A DNA stretch of 64,000 nucleotides from Monomorium pharaonis (lineage: Eukaryota; Arthropoda; Insecta; Hymenoptera; Formicidae): contig NC_050469.1 of NCBI RefSeq assembly GCF_013373865.1, forward strand, positions 25,718,046 to 25,782,045, in the 5' to 3' direction. Positions 1 through 16,684 of the stretch are shown piece by piece (within the stretch, counting starts at the first letter, position 1; each line of letters starts with the position of its first letter). The notes beneath the pieces were generated by a model. It was not told where the DNA came from and searched no databases. It saw only the letters and a program-made list of their open reading frames with translations. The translations under genes and the position numbers were made by a program.

Positions 1-2261
1 TAAAAATGTCAATAAAAAGGAAGATTATAAAATGAACGTAATATGGTTGTTGACAAAACTAATGTCAACGGCACATGGTGTTTTCCCAAGCGGTCATCCA
101 AGTACTAACCATGCTCAACGTTGTTTGATTTCATTTATCGGACGAGAACTGGTATTTTAAAACGCGATATGGCTGTCGACGAAAATTATAAAATAATTAT
201 TTATAATTATGTATTGTTAAGCAAAATTCATGTTTCTAACAAATATAAATGAAACTATAATGAGATGTAATATCTAAGAGTGGCAATTACGAAAATTTGT
301 CATATGTATATCTACTCAAACGTTTATACATATTCCGAGATCCATCGGATAAAAATATTGAAAAAATTTTTTTCGCAGTACCTAGTATCCTGGATTTTCG
401 ATCGAATCTTTAGGACCACCGTCTCTTGCGGCATCAGAGAAAAAAAGGAAAAAAAAAACTTTAATTATCCGGAACCGTTTTATCCGTGTAGCTTTTCATT
501 TCTTATGAAGCTAACTTTGGTTGGAAAGTAATTTTCCCATCGGTGTACGACTGCGTAAACAGGAAAAAAAAAGATCGTCGGAATTCCGTTGAAGGGGTCT
601 CAGCCACTTTTCATTATACAACTACTTTGGCGACCGCTTGCGGAGTCAAGGATATTGCGCGTGAAAAAGCGTTACTTCGGAAATCGGTTTCATCGTGTTT
701 ATCTCGACTCGTTCCTTTTTTTCTTTCTGTAGATTTTCTTTTTTCGCTGAACTTTTGCGCTTTCAGACGCTTCAGAATTTTGATTAGATAACTCAGATTT
801 GTCCCTCTACATTTCTACATTGTTCCATTAAATTCTCTTATATCCCGCTATTCGAATCGAGATTTAAAATTAAACAAAAGCTAAGAAATCGACAAAGAAT
901 GTGCCAATGGATAAATAGTATTGTTATTTTTCGTAAAATTCGACCTTTTTTGACAGGAAGAGATCCATATCGTGACTTTTATGTTATGAAGGGTTTTTTG
1001 CAAATTAAGTTCTAATTAGATGTTAATAATATGATCATACTTGTCGCTCTATTGGACGAGGACATTATTTTAACAGAATTTTCATTTACTTGGTAACATT
1101 TAGCGCAAATATCGAAATTGGAAGATATTGAATATCGTGGAGCCATTCTTTAATTTTAATTACTTTTTATAATCTCACGATGAACACAACAGTTGACATG
1201 TCTCTTTTCTTCTTCTATCTTTACGAATTTGTTCGCAAAGACATGTGTAAAATCTCGACTGAATGTATTTCAATTTTCCATCAAAATTCTATAATTCGCA
1301 ATCAATATGGCACGTGCAATATTGAATATTAAATAAAAACATAAATTCTACATTTAATATCGAATAACCGATAACACCGTTCCGTGCTTTCGAAAGTGAA
1401 GCGATACGTTATCGCCATATATCTCTTCTTGCAAATTTAATTTTACGCTACTAACGAGGATACGAACGCCTGTGTTTAATGTTTAACTGTATTTACATTG
1501 GCTTGCATTTCGATGGAATTGCCGTCGTATGCTACGCGAATAATCGAATAATTTGCAAGTAAAAAAGTATCGTAAGGGCACGTATATGTGGAAAATGTAT
1601 AGCACGTACATTCACACGCCTTATCATCTCCGTCAAATGGAATACTTCGACAATAGCGAATTGGCAAACAATTCGTTTAATCAGCACTAGTAGCAGCCAA
1701 TTAATACGGGGCATTCACAGTAAATTTCACTTAAAGGGACAGTTGGTCTAATTAGAAATTCACCTCTCTCTAATGTAACTCCGTTTAATTCACATCCCTC
1801 TTACGTGTCTTCCTCGACTTGTGCGCGTGACCTACTATAGGGGTAATTCCTCTATCGATCGTAAAATATATTCGATAGCGCCATATCTGTCGATTTATAC
1901 GTATTTTTCATATCTTCAATATACCAGCGGTAAAATGGTAATATATTAAAAAATTTATATGTATGTACCTATTGAATTCAATCTGAAATAATTTATTCTC
2001 AGAATTTTTATTCTTGCACGTAAGTCGTTTTATTAAAAAGATGCATAATTGGTTTATTATATGAAGATTTAAATTGCTCAGATATCAATTGATATTTTCA
2101 ATATAATTATTAATTATTATTATTGAAAAAAAAACAGAAAGGTACAATAAAGGATTATACAAATCGGCGCGGAAATTAATACACAAATAGCTTAAATAAT
2201 ATGAACAAATTTAAAGAAGAATATTTGGATTTATACATAATTTGAAAATCAATATATAAGT
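1..2261. other. intergenic AT-rich DNA, no gene seen
   Basis: The open frames here are short and have no recognisable domain or flanking splice structure. Base composition is AT-rich with no CpG-rich island. I found no repeats above background and see nothing I can annotate. Confidence 0.6.
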
Positions 2262-2611
2262 GAAAAATTCGTCCAAACACGTTTTGACTTACTTAAAGTC
2301 ATTTTTAACGGAAGTTAGAACAATGTAAAAATTGATATCATAATTAATGGAGTGTGAGAATGTAACAGCCTGAGATCAGTATCGCATGTGCAGTATCATA
2401 ATCCAAAGGAAGAATCGAATTCCATTAGCCACATCAGTTGGTTAGCCAGATGTATTGAGAATATCTTAGGCCAGAATCTACCGGAGATCGCACTTTCACA
2501 ATGTATAATATGTTCAAAAGAGATTGATATTGTACAATATTGTATTCGTATTGTTCTGATTTTCATTGAAAAATGACTAAAGTAAATCAAAACGTGTTCG
2601 GGCGAATTTTT
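2262..2611. mobile_element. MITE-like inverted-repeat element (about 350 bp)
   Basis: The two ends are inverted copies. The left end reads GAAAAATTCGTCCAAACACG and the reverse complement of the right end reads AAAAATTCGCCCGAACACG. The similarity continues inward for roughly 70 bp per arm, through the shared run CACGTTTTGA, a GTCATTTTT block and an AGAACAAT block. The core is about 180 bp and has no convincing transposase frame, so this is a non-autonomous element or a decayed remnant. The exact outer border and target duplication cannot be fixed by eye. Tc1/mariner affinity is possible but not shown. Confidence 0.6.
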
Positions 2612-4954
2612 AATTTATGTGTCAGATTTTTTAATTATGTATATATGCAAAGGTTAAATTAAATTCAAATTTTTTATATAAAATATTTAAATTTCCGATT
2701 CATTTTTATTGTACTTTTCTTTACATTTTAAACATTAAGTCCTTTCTTAATTTCTTTTTCATTATTATTGATATATTAAAATTAAATTGCCTTGCACTTT
2801 GTATGTTAAAAAGAAAAAGGTAAATGCCGTGAGTAGCATAAATGCAAAATATGTATAAGCATCTTTTGCATACATCTACATAATTATTTTAATGTCACTG
2901 AAACGCCCACACTTATCATTAACAATGTAAGGGAGTTGAAACCTTTTTATTTATTATTTAATCCAGTATTTAGTTTACAGACAAATGTGGAGTATCACAA
3001 GATTATCATTGCAATCTGTAAATTCTTTCATGCATTTGAGATAGAGATATATTTCTTAAAAGAATTTTATTTGATAAGTATTTTGTATATATATACTATA
3101 TAATTTTTTAATATTAAATACGTTTGTAAATTAAATTAACTTGTAGAAACATAATTTGTTTACAATTAGATAGTAATCAAAAATTAAGTTTTGTCAAGAA
3201 ACAATAATTAAATTTTGTTTCTATTAAAGTATATCAAGCCACAAAACTCAATTTGCGGAAAATTTCTTATTTTCAATTGTTTATTAAATATGAGAATATT
3301 TTACGAGTTTGATCCGAAATTGATCAAAGAATTTATAAATAAAAGAAAATAATTTCAAACATTTTGTGTAAAAATTCCCCAATAATGTTGTATAAATAGA
3401 ATACAATATCGTGCCAAAGGGAAACGTGTTACGAAATAGGACTTGGCTCAATCATATCGTACAATAGAAGCCGTCTTAGTGTCGTTTCTTCGCATTCCGT
3501 AGATTGAATCAATTTATATCATTGATAATATTGTGCAAAGCTTTCCTTAGATAGAACTTTCGCAAACTCAATTAATTTACTCGGTCTGATAGAACAACGT
3601 TTGTACCTGCAATCTTTTTGAAAAATACACTTGCAATGAAAAGTTTCTAAATGAATAATTTATTATCCGAAAATTCATAGAAGAAGAATAAAATATTAAA
3701 TTGTAAATCAAAATTTGTGTAATATATACTACTACAAAAAAGTTACTATTACACTTCTGAAAAAAAAGGAAATAAAAGAAAGATTATATAAGAATATTAA
3801 ACCACATAGTTATAAATAATATGCATATCCAAAAATTATAATACTTTTATTACGTATAATATTGAGAAAACAAAATATGTAGTCACTATTGTTTAAACTT
3901 CTTTTTATAAAAAGGAACAGAAAAGAATAGATAATAAATGACTAAATAAAAAAGTTAAAATTCTCTCGTTTCTTAATATATTAATAACACCTTAAAACAA
4001 TTTTAGAAAGAAAAATAAGATAAGACTTGGGTCTGAACTCATAAAAATAATATGTAGAAACGTATATATACTGGATAAATACTAAGAAAGAGAATTTTCA
4101 GGAATCTTGTTGTCTAATAATTGGGGTATCTCGAGACAAGGATAGTATTTTGAGACAAGGACGGAAAGTTCTCGAGCCCTTTCAGAAAGCTTACGTAGGG
4201 TTTCATTCTTATCCGTTACGTACGAGTTATCATAAAAATGTAACCTCTGAAAAAAGATGAGTTTTATTTTTAAAACTTTATTTAATCATATTTAATCATC
4301 CAGCTATAGCTATGGATCCGTTAGTCGAACTTTGTCAAATAAATAAAATGGTTATTGAATCAAGTTACTCAAAAGTTTTTAATGTGGGATATTTTAGATT
4401 CGAGAAAAAAGTAGATGTAAAGCATTATTTTTTTATAAAGTTTAAACTCAATTTTTGAGAATTTGTTGCATGTATTTTTTTAACTTCAATAAAAGAGAGA
4501 GAGAGAAAGAGAGAGAGAGGAGGGAATACTCTTTGAGTCATCGAGTCATTGAAGATGAAATCTTACTAAAGTGGAAAATTCATTATTCATTAATTAATTT
4601 AAAGTAGATCTCAGTTTACAACTTTAATCTGTAATTTTTAATTATTGGAAAAGGTACTAGATGGTAACAAAATATTATGAAAAATAATAACATCGATCTT
4701 TACATTAAAAAAAAAATTGCTTTTAAACCTTACAACAGTATTATTATATTTATTTTCCGTTGAATTTTGGGGCAACGTGTATATTTTGGGTTTTCCTTGC
4801 GCAGTTCAATATGCAGATCAGCGTTCCATTTTCAATAGATAGAGATACTCTTGATGAAGCGCTTGTAAGCTTCGTGTAAGCGCTTGCAAACGGATCAAGC
4901 AGCCTACAACGGAAACAAATAGCTCGCTTCAATCGTTACACTATGAATACATCC
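2612..4954. other. intergenic AT-rich DNA with a short GA tract
   Basis: No supportable gene. The only simple repeat of note is an impure (GA)n tract at about 4494-4519. Confidence 0.55.
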
Positions 4955-5010
4955 GAAATGACGTATAATAGAAATGACCTACAGTAGAAATGACATACAA
5001 TAGAAAGACA
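4955..5010. repeat. 16-bp minisatellite, about 3.5 copies
   Basis: Three successive units of the form GAAATGACNTAYARTA are seen in exact 16-base register, followed by a partial fourth beginning GAAAGAC. It sits at the border of a CpG-rich island. Confidence 0.7.
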
Positions 5011-6720
5011 AATACACTATTTCTGATGACCACCTGCCGACGTAGCTACCGTTTATCATAGTTGCGTCACGTTTATATAAATCGCGATTCTTACAAATAA
5101 ATTCTGTTTGTATTTCGATCGCGTTCGACGCGGCGACGCCCTCGGGTGTCAAACGGGTTTCAAAAACCCGAAATACCGCGACGATCGCTCGGCTCTGTGA
5201 TCGCGATTTTATCCTGTGGAGGAGTCATCGAAGCGTCTGGTGAAGCTCTACCATCGGCCGAACGAACTACATGTCATTGGCGGCGGAAATTTCGAACGTC
5301 CGATAGCTATCTACATGTCCGTTTGTACGCTTGTCCATTTCTCGCGAAAACACACCGTTTATCGATCTTGTAGATATATCGCTGCCGCGTATTTAGCCGC
5401 GTATTCAAAATTCATTCAACCGCGGGATTCAGCCTGTGCCTGTACAATATGTATAATATAAAAATCCGACGTATATCTCGCTTTCGCCATCAACCGTTCC
5501 TCCTTTTCTCGCGGATCTACTTTATCCGTCCTCCTCCGCTTCTTTTACTCTCTGCTACTCGCCTCCCGCTTGCTTTTCCTCGCGTGCAATCTCTCTACAT
5601 ACGTAAGAATCCTCTTGCCCGGCATTGTGTATAGCAGGACAACGCCGGATCAGAAAATCCGCAAATCCTTCAGCCTTCCCACATATTCGGGGATAATGGC
5701 ACATAAATGGCTATCGCGTATAATGTCGAAACGATCGAGCCGAAGTTATTGAGCGAGCGGAGTCTGGCAGCGGAGGAGAATTAAACGTCTTAGAAATTGT
5801 GGTTCACGAGCGTAATAGCATCGTATTTCGCGAAAGAATTAGAGCAGAGCTGATTGAGAGAAAAACAGCCCGCGCTTGTTGTCGTACCTTACCGCGTAAA
5901 CTCAATCACAATAATTGCCCTGGCGTGTTTGTAGATAAATCTAGTAATCGTTATAATGACAGAGACAGCAGAGGTATATTATAATAATTGAGAATACTAT
6001 TAGTGCAAACATATTAGTCGAATCATCTTACGCGCACATGGGTATTCATTTCGCATCAGATATTCGCTGCAAACATGCCAACTGAAAATTGTAATTCGTC
6101 AGCAAATAGAAAAATCCGAGTATTCTATTTGGAGACAGAATAAACTGCGCGCGAGCGTTATGACATATACCGAAAATTAAAAAAAAAAAAAAAAAGAAAA
6201 AGGACACTCCCGATCATAAATCAATCTGCCATTTCAGTATTCATAGCGCGTAGATTTATACACGACCGTCGGCCATGCGCGAGGACACGTAAATCGGACA
6301 ACGTGTGACAACTCGTTTCGCTTAAATCATACACGACGGAAACTTGACGTCGGATGTTCATAGTTCATCAGAAAGGAAAGAGGATAGAGAGGAATGGGGG
6401 GGGGGGCAATAAAAAGGAAGCAAACGGGAGTTTAGTCGCGGAAATACGTAAGCGACTGAATCAAACGTCTCTTATTAAATTGTTTTCAGGTAAGGTCGTA
6501 CCGAGCACCCGACACTTAATTCCTCCTCTCGGTCAGAAACCCTCTTGATAACATTGATTTTCTTACCGTAAAGAAAGAGAGAGAAAGAGAGAGAGAGAGA
6601 CGAGAGCCACGTCGTTTTTCGATTACGTGTTCCTTCCAGGGAAGGAAATGCCCATCGCGAGAAGCTTTACGTTCGCATCTACCTTAAGCGACGGGGAGAT
6701 TTTTCGAAACAGACAAGCGA
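5011..6720. other. CpG-rich island, probably noncoding or regulatory
   Basis: GC and CpG content jump relative to the flanks (runs such as CGATCGCGTTCGACGCGGCGACG). The several overlapping short open frames look like by-products of few stop codons, because none resembles a known domain. It contains a poly-A tract (6179-6195), an 11-base G run (6396-6406) and a (GA)n tract (about 6572-6600). A promoter, enhancer or untranslated first exon is possible; RNA evidence would be needed to tell. Confidence 0.4.
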
Positions 6721-9700
6721 TTTTGTGGAAGTAACTGGGTTCCATGATTTTTACTTTCAAAGCAAAAGCGGTTTTATTTATGCATGGCACGTTACCGCAA
6801 ATACAGGGAATATTTTAATAACGTGATAAATTAATTTTTACGTTAACTTCTTGTATATTTAAGATAATTTACTAGACTTCAACAAGTAACATTGTTTGTT
6901 TCTGTTCTATCATAAGTCATTTGTTTTGACATCTCAAAAATTATAAAAAAATGTAATAACACAGATATTTAATTGATTCTAAACGTTTTACGAGTTGTAC
7001 GAATATAGCTTCTTAAAAATCTATATATGCATTTAAGTAAATTGGAAAAAAATATTTTTAGTATTAGTAACAAATAAATTTCTATGTGACGGCAATACAT
7101 ATAATTTTTTTAGTAAAAAAGTACGTTAGGAAATACATTAACTATTGAAAAGGAGGACGTAAAAAATTTGTTATGCCTCATTGCCGTGAAAAGAGATTTT
7201 CTTTAAAGCTGTAATATCTTCCCTCCTTCATATCACGCATCATTATTTCATATTCCCCGGTATATCTTGTCAGATGGTCTTCGTCCTGTGCGATCGATAC
7301 TTTTTTTTACGGTGTGAAAGAAAAAAATCAATGAATTCCAGTGTGTCATCCTCTCGGCGAAAACTCTGGTACATTGCAAGCGTAATTGCGTTTCTCTTGC
7401 AGCAACATATATAATGTACAAAGGAGAGACCGTTGAGTGAAACTAAGTATAACATGTCACACTATACCTTTTCCAAAAAAAGAATAAATTATAAAACAAG
7501 CTGTACAAAGAAGCATATTGTGTCTCAAATAATGATATTTTCATCCAAATTTCTCAATCTCATCCCAACAAGTCTAGTAAAATTTGACGAATTATCACAA
7601 ATCATTTTATGGAGCTGCTTTGCATAAGAATAATAATTTATATAATTTTTACTTTAATAGTTTTATAAGGTTTAAATATTATAATATAGACAATTTCAGG
7701 AATTCTATATCGCTGTGTGTATAAGAAATAATTAAACGATAAGATTGCGAAGAGTAAAAGATGACTAGTGTAGTTAGAAATAGTATAAAATAGTATGAAA
7801 TGGTATAAGATCGAAATAAAATAATCATTACAGTTTGTAAAAATTCTATTTCACGGCAAAATTTTATGACTTTGGCTTTTGTCACACGGACGACTGCGTT
7901 CAATCTTCGATCTTCCAATCTCACCATCTTTATCCCGAGCGATCGACACTTTTTCCTAACCGCCATAAAAGAAAAACATGTGAAAAAGATAGCGAAAATC
8001 CGTCATGTCACCTCGTAAAATTACATCGTGTCGTTGCCAAAGTTACGTTATAAAGGACACCTGCATTATGTGCAATATAAATACATTTAGGAAAATCACA
8101 CATTAAAGAAAATAATTTCTTCCGTAAAGAGTACATTAATTAAAGTAACTGAAAATATATCATATAATTTCTCAAGAAAGCTTATTTCTTATTTACAACA
8201 AATAAGTTATTTTTTATTTAGTCTTATTAATGATTTAGTTGTGTAATGTTTTTCTTCTTCTAACTAAATAAATAAATAAAATTGTTAATAAATAAAGTAT
8301 TTACGTATATTACTTAATCGTGTCATTTGTTTGATCTTCAATTTGATATCAAGAGATGCTATGATGTTTGTAAAATTTTATTTGTAAATTTCGTGCGGTA
8401 TCTTTGTCTATTTTCCACTTTAAGAGATAGCGGTATCCCGTTTCTTGGAATATTCAATTAGCGCTTTTGCATTTAATGAAGACGAACGCTCAAGCAGCGT
8501 CGGGATAACCGCAAACGTTATCTAGTTACTTGCAGAATTGAATCCTCCTACAGCTGTGATGCGCGTAGGAAATTTCCTTTCATCCGAAGATGTTTGTAAC
8601 CGAAGCTGCATACATTTTAAACGATCTAATAGTACTTTGCCTGGATATTTTTTACAATAGGTTCTTTACAATTTTTTATAATGCTTATTTATTATCAGTA
8701 TCGTTATTAAAAATTGACGATTAGTATAATTGAAATATTATTTTTAGCTTCAATTTATGATTTGTTTTTGTTTCAAGTTTAATAATATTCGCATGCAGTT
8801 TATACAATTGACAAATATATATATGTAAATGGATATATAGAAACATTATCAAATACTTTGAAATATCCGTTTTGATTGAAAAATAATATTTTTTCTTTTA
8901 TTTTTGTGTTATTCTGTTCATATATCTGTTTAATATTTAATATTTAACTTTATGATACTAGTGATAATTATGATACTAATGATCTATGAATATTGATTAT
9001 AAACTGTTTTGTTTGTCTTATTTATTATTAAACTATAAGACACATTTTTGTCAATTGCAATTTCTTGTAATACTTGTAATTTGCAATATGTTAAGTTTAT
9101 AATTGAAAGTAAATTTTTCAATTTTATATAACTAATGTCAGAAGAGCTTCCCGAAAAAGATGAAAAATGGGCGTAAGGCGCGGGTAATATTCGTTTTATG
9201 CTCCTTATATTTTCATTTCGCGCAATATATTACCACGAAAATATGGCAAATTAAATTTTCATTAGAGTCGTTATGTTAAGTCGATAATTTTTTTTAATGT
9301 GAAATAATAACTAAATACTGGTCAAAATAATTCAATATTCTTTACCGGTATACATATTAGTGGGTAGAAGAATATTATAAAATAAATTAAAATCAGGTGT
9401 ATAAAATACATAATTCTAAACAATAAGAAATAAATAAGTTGTAACAGCAATAACAGTTGTTATCTTTAATTTTAATTTATCGTTAATCTAATTTTTAAGA
9501 AAACAAAAATAAAATAAATCTCTTTATGTCTTATTATTAAAGATAATTTAATATACATTTTTTATATTTAAAAATTTGTAATGTTTATTTTATAGGATAA
9601 ATAATTTATTTTTCTATAATATTAAAATTTATTTTATTTTATTTTATTAATAGAATACATGCGAGATGAGTAATGGCGCCTCTGCAGCTTCGTGGTTATA

Positions 9701-11100
9701 ATCAAAATAAAAATAAAGATTGTAAAACCCAAGTATACAGGAGATGCATTCGATATCTTTACAGTACCTTTTATCTAGACACGCATAGTACTCGAGTCGA
9801 TTGATGAACTATCATTCACTGTATAATAAAGCTTTAATAACTCATAAAAAAATTAATTATCTATTCTCACATCCGGATTTTCGATCATTATTGAGTGGCA
9901 TTTTTAAAATCATAATGATACATTGAACAAAATAAAAATGTATTGTACAATCCAAATCGATAAATTTTGTAATTGTATAAAATTATATGGAATGTGTAAT
10001 ATAAATTAGAATTTTTTTTTAATTTACTGATTATTAACGAACAAGAATTATATCCCAATATGTTTCAATTTTATTTTTGATAAACTTTTTTTATTATATA
10101 TTATAAATTTAATATAAATTATTAGATATAGTAATATTCAAAGTAGTATTATATTGGAATGTAATTATGGAACCTATATTAATAATATTTTACGTTGTAT
10201 GTTTTATACGCAAGAAAACACGAAAATAGTCTTATCTTGGATCAAAATATCTATTTGTACCACTCTTTGCCACTAAACTTATAACGCCATTATAGTCTTT
10301 ACAGTTACAAATGTAGTTATCCCAAATTAATTTTATTTCATATCTATTATCATTCTGTCACATTATTTGTTATCTTAATGCCATATATTGATTTCTTATA
10401 TATGATTATATAATAGAGAAAAAACGTAAAATATAGTAATAATAACCAAGATACATTAATTATTACCAATAGAAAAAAATAGTAAACATTATATTATTTT
10501 TTATTATAAATTTTTGGAACTTTTTTAAGTATTATTTTTCTTTGAAATAGTTTGCATATACGATTTAATATACTTTTCTATTTAACATATTCGAGAAAGG
10601 AATGTGTGAAATATATAGAAATATCAATATTTACCTAAAAAATAAAACAAACTGTATAATTTTGTAAACATTTTTAAAATGATGATTAAGCATTCTATGT
10701 ATGTATAATATAATTTTAATTACATGTTAATATATATTTTTTAATAATTGGTAATATATATAAATATAAATAAAAACTTATATACACAATACTACTACTA
10801 CTACTTATTATTTACTAACTTATAATTATTTATAACAGATAATTGTTAGTAAATAAATTAGAAAAATATTATTTATTGTATTACGTCTAATTTTTTAAAT
10901 ATTATTACTAATCTTGTTATTAATTAATTAATAAGTTATTAATGAATATTGTATCTCGATATATGTGTTATCAAAAGGTCGATAATTGTACCTTATTTTA
11001 TTTAAAAAAAAAACTAATACAAATTTGAATCGAGACTGAAGTAATCTAATAATTTTTATTTCTTAACAATCTTAATTTATTTTTTTTTAAACTCACCTTA
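6721..11100. other. AT-rich intergenic DNA, no gene seen
   Basis: Long AT-rich stretch with many stops in all frames. Segments near 7270-7480 and 7850-8050 share a CGATCGA-containing T-rich motif and may be distant duplicates, but the similarity is weak. Nothing else is supportable. Confidence 0.55.
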
Positions 11101-11977
11101 TACTGTAGACAGTTATAGTCCTCGATCTTTTCTTGATTTTTTCAAGGCAACCTGCATTCGTCTCGTCTTACGAAATCTGTGATCTTGGCATTGTCAATGC
11201 GAAAAATTCTTTGCTCCGCGTAACGTAAATTTGTCATTTTGAATATTTCCATTATGGATACGACATTGCAATTTTTAATTGCTTTGTTCCTCGATGGAGA
11301 ATTAATAGAGCGAATCGTCGAAACGGAAAGTCACGTATCGAATATATGAAATGGAAAATTACGTTGCCGTTGGTTCATTTCTTTTTCAATACCAGAGATT
11401 TGTTGAGCCTCGTGGCATTCACCCGGTTGTGCTCTCGCTTATCCTCGTGGTGTTTTCCCTGACGGGGAATCCCTCGTTCGCTTCACATCACGAAAATGAC
11501 ATCCGCAAATATTGTACAGACGCAAGTCGTTCGCTCCGTCTTCTCTTTACGTGGCTCTGATAATCGTCACAATATTGCGGACTGACACGAACTTTACATC
11601 GATTATTTATTTTTGAGATCTTCAACGGCCCGACCGTCTTTTCTATCCTCGTGTTACGACAGGTACGAATGCTCCCAGCTCGATGTACTTACAAATTATT
11701 CCGCCACCAAGACGCGCCGGAGGAATCTTCGCCCGGGAGGGACTCCCTCGTTGTTAACACGCGTTGTAAGATGTAAGAAACGGGGATAAACTTCTAGAGC
11801 ACACGTGGAGCGAACGTGCGTACTACGTGCGTGGGTGGTAGCGTACTACTGAGTTTCACGTTCGCGAAAAGCCAATCCCGACCCATCCCCACCGCGTCGC
11901 ATCCTAGGCACCCTTCCAGGTCCTCTAGCATCCTCTTTGCCTCCCCGTTTTACCACCCAGGACTCGCGCACAGGCAG

Positions 11978-11980
<3 letters not shown>
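11101..11980. other. CpG-rich island upstream of a compound microsatellite
   Basis: GC-rich, CpG-rich sequence inside AT-rich DNA. The open frame at 11351-11560 (69 codons) starts with a hydrophobic stretch but has no recognisable family and no clear splice context, so I do not call it a gene. A regulatory region or untranslated exon is plausible. Confidence 0.35.

Positions 11981-14061
<2,081 letters not shown>

Positions 14062-14098
<37 letters not shown>
14062..14098. repeat. (TA)n microsatellite
   Basis: About 18 consecutive TA units. A 179-codon minus-strand frame ending here has a Tyr-Ile run from this repeat and is otherwise unrecognisable. Confidence 0.97.
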
Positions 14099-14103
<5 letters not shown>

Positions 14104-15055
14104 CGCGTTTAAAACTGAGTTTTCTAAATATGCAAACTACATAACTTCGATAGCAATTTTTTGGACCGATAGATATCAGAGGTAAACGTATCGATAGAAT
14201 TTCGTTGAGGCAGGCATTAGATATAACGGAATTCTTGTATTTTGCGTACACGAGGAAGGATCTCCTAAGTTTCGTGAATGTCTGAAATTTCCTAGCAATC
14301 TCGAATATTAACCGCGAACCGAAGCGAATTACCACGGCCGCCGCGCGCCGCCGGCGTCGATTCGAGCCGAAAGATGTTAATACCGGCGTGGAATATTGTG
14401 GAAACGAATCTGGGTCATTTTTGTGCGGGACTAGAATTTCGCGTTCTATTAAGCTGTAGTCTATTACGTCCATATGGCTCTTGTAAATCACGAAGGCAGC
14501 AGAACTTCTTAGTGTTTCTTTATTTTTCCGACCAACATTTCGACTCGATCTTGGACACGCGGTGTACAAATGCGTTCTTTCCTCGTCCAACTCTCCAACT
14601 GTAGCGACTGGCGCGCGAAGTGATATATGTCACCGGCAAGGTCGCCAAATACATGTATCTGCAACAAGAGTTACAAAATTAAAAGTGTTATAAGGAAAGT
14701 TTGAAAACTCGCGGAAACTTCCACTTGAGCGGACGTAATATTAACGAACTTGAGATATTTCATGAAGTTGAAATACATAAATTTAAACTCAATGTACAGA
14801 TGTAGATATTGATTATAAAATATCACAGATATCGTACTTTTCGTATAAGCGTAGTATAACTTTTTGACACACGAAGAGGCAGCCTGTTATATATCTGAAA
14901 CTCAGCGCTAGTATAACGAGATTACTATCTTTCTCTATATGAAAAATTAACTTCCTCATAATTGGATATGACTCTACGCCCGAGACAATCTTGGAATGGA
15001 TGATTGATCGAAAACAATAAATCTCGTTGCAGGCCCGAGGGTGCTTCTTGGCTGG
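14099..15055. other. CpG-rich patch then AT-rich DNA, no gene supported
   Basis: A short CpG-rich patch (CCGCCGCGCGCCGCCGGCG near 14,340) lies within otherwise ordinary DNA. The open frames overlap each other on both strands and carry no domain. Confidence 0.4.
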
Positions 15056-15077
15056 GAGAGAGAGAGAGAGAGAGAGG
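15056..15077. repeat. (GA)n microsatellite
   Basis: About 11 GA units at the start of a purine-rich segment that continues to about 15,190. Confidence 0.9.
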
Positions 15078-16616
15078 GAGCGAGAGTCGTCGAAAAAAAA
15101 AAGTCAGGATAAATGGATAAGAAGAGAACGGTAGGTAAAACGAAAAGAACGAGAGAAAGCGGCGCAGAAAGCAGCGCAGAAAGGACCGAAGACGGACGGC
15201 TCGCTCCTGAGTAAGATTTACAAAGCTGAAGGGGAGAAATAAATGTTCGCCGCGCGACAAATAGACCCGAAGCGGAGATACTGTCACCCGGCGCATTTTA
15301 AAAGGTACATTATACAGACAACCTAGATTATGTATTACAACGTCGTTTTAATATAATAATACTCAACGCGGGGAATTTCAACGTGGAATTTTGAATATCT
15401 CGTTAAATCTTATTTTATTAAATATTCTTTACGTAAATATATACAAGCACATACAGATTGTATACTTGAGATGCAACGCTTTACCATTATCAATAGATAA
15501 GCTAGATAATCTAATTAATAATCGTGTACATCTATAATCTTGACCTTTTTTTGGAAAGAAGAAAAAAATGATTTATCAATATCAACGGTTTGAACGCAAT
15601 TTCTTTGAATATGTAATGAAATCTGAAGTATTATATGGTAATAAAAAAAAAAAAAAATATTGAAAGTTGTATAAATTTGAAAAATATATCTTTTGTCTTA
15701 CAATACTTATGTTCAATCCATTTTCTATTTTATAGAAAAACATAGACAATTTTATTTTCATAAGACTCGAGTATTTCAGATAGGATCGTGAATATGTAAA
15801 ATATATATTTGTTTCTTCATAACGTTCTCTATTTTATACGCAATTTTACTTTTATGAATTTTAAATGCTTTAAATACCCAACTACTTTCGAGAAAAGATT
15901 TTCCAGACATTCACGTTTCGTGAGTTTAACATTAAAAATTTTCTAAATTTGTCAAGATTTCCCAGAACCACCAATTTCCTGTAATATCCGCAGTAAATCG
16001 AATCCTTGCACGACTATACAGTTTCGAAAACTTTCGAAAGAAGGATTCAGACGACCATCGGTACCTACTGGCGCTTCGATACGACTTTTATCTGACGTTT
16101 TGATCTCGCTCAGTGCTTTCGCTTTGTTCGCCTACAGTTTTCCAGCGTGTTCGTCGGTAGCTGCATGCGGCTATTGTCGACGGTGCGGCCTGCAAACATC
16201 GAAAGTGCTACCGATACATAGAAATCAAAATGTTGGCGTTGTAATAACATCGTTAGTATTCCCCAACCAGCCCGGTAAGCATCCTCCTGCTATTTCGGCG
16301 TGGGCTAGACGACTTCCAACTTTTATTTGACTAGACTAGCCGGCGCCCTGGCTCCGATGGTCGGGCCGTTACCGCTAAAGGGGGACAAACGCGGACGAAG
16401 TGACGAAGCGGAGCCGGGGGTTGGGGATTATCGGCGCACCGAGGCGGCTCGATGCGAGAGGGAGAGTGACGGCCGTAGTGCCAGAGGGAGAGAGCCGAGT
16501 CGTAGAGATATCGATTCATCCAAATCCACGGTGCCGGCACAAATGGGTGCATGGACCGGCGGCCTCGCTCACATCCATCGCGCGATACCAGATTACATCG
16601 CGTTATGTTGTGCAAC

Positions 16617-16621
<5 letters not shown>
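15078..16621. other. no gene supported; CpG-rich from about 16,000
   Basis: Purine-rich then AT-rich sequence, turning strongly CpG-rich from about 16,000. Frames in the 16,100-16,840 segment overlap in several registers on both strands, which is expected of GC-rich noncoding DNA. Confidence 0.4.

Positions 16622-16680
<59 letters not shown>
16622..16680. repeat. (GA)n microsatellite, about 29 units
   Basis: Uninterrupted GA repeat within the CpG-rich island at 16.0-17.1 kb. It produces Arg-Glu or Leu-Ser runs in every frame that crosses it. Confidence 0.97.
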
Positions 16681-16684
<4 letters not shown>

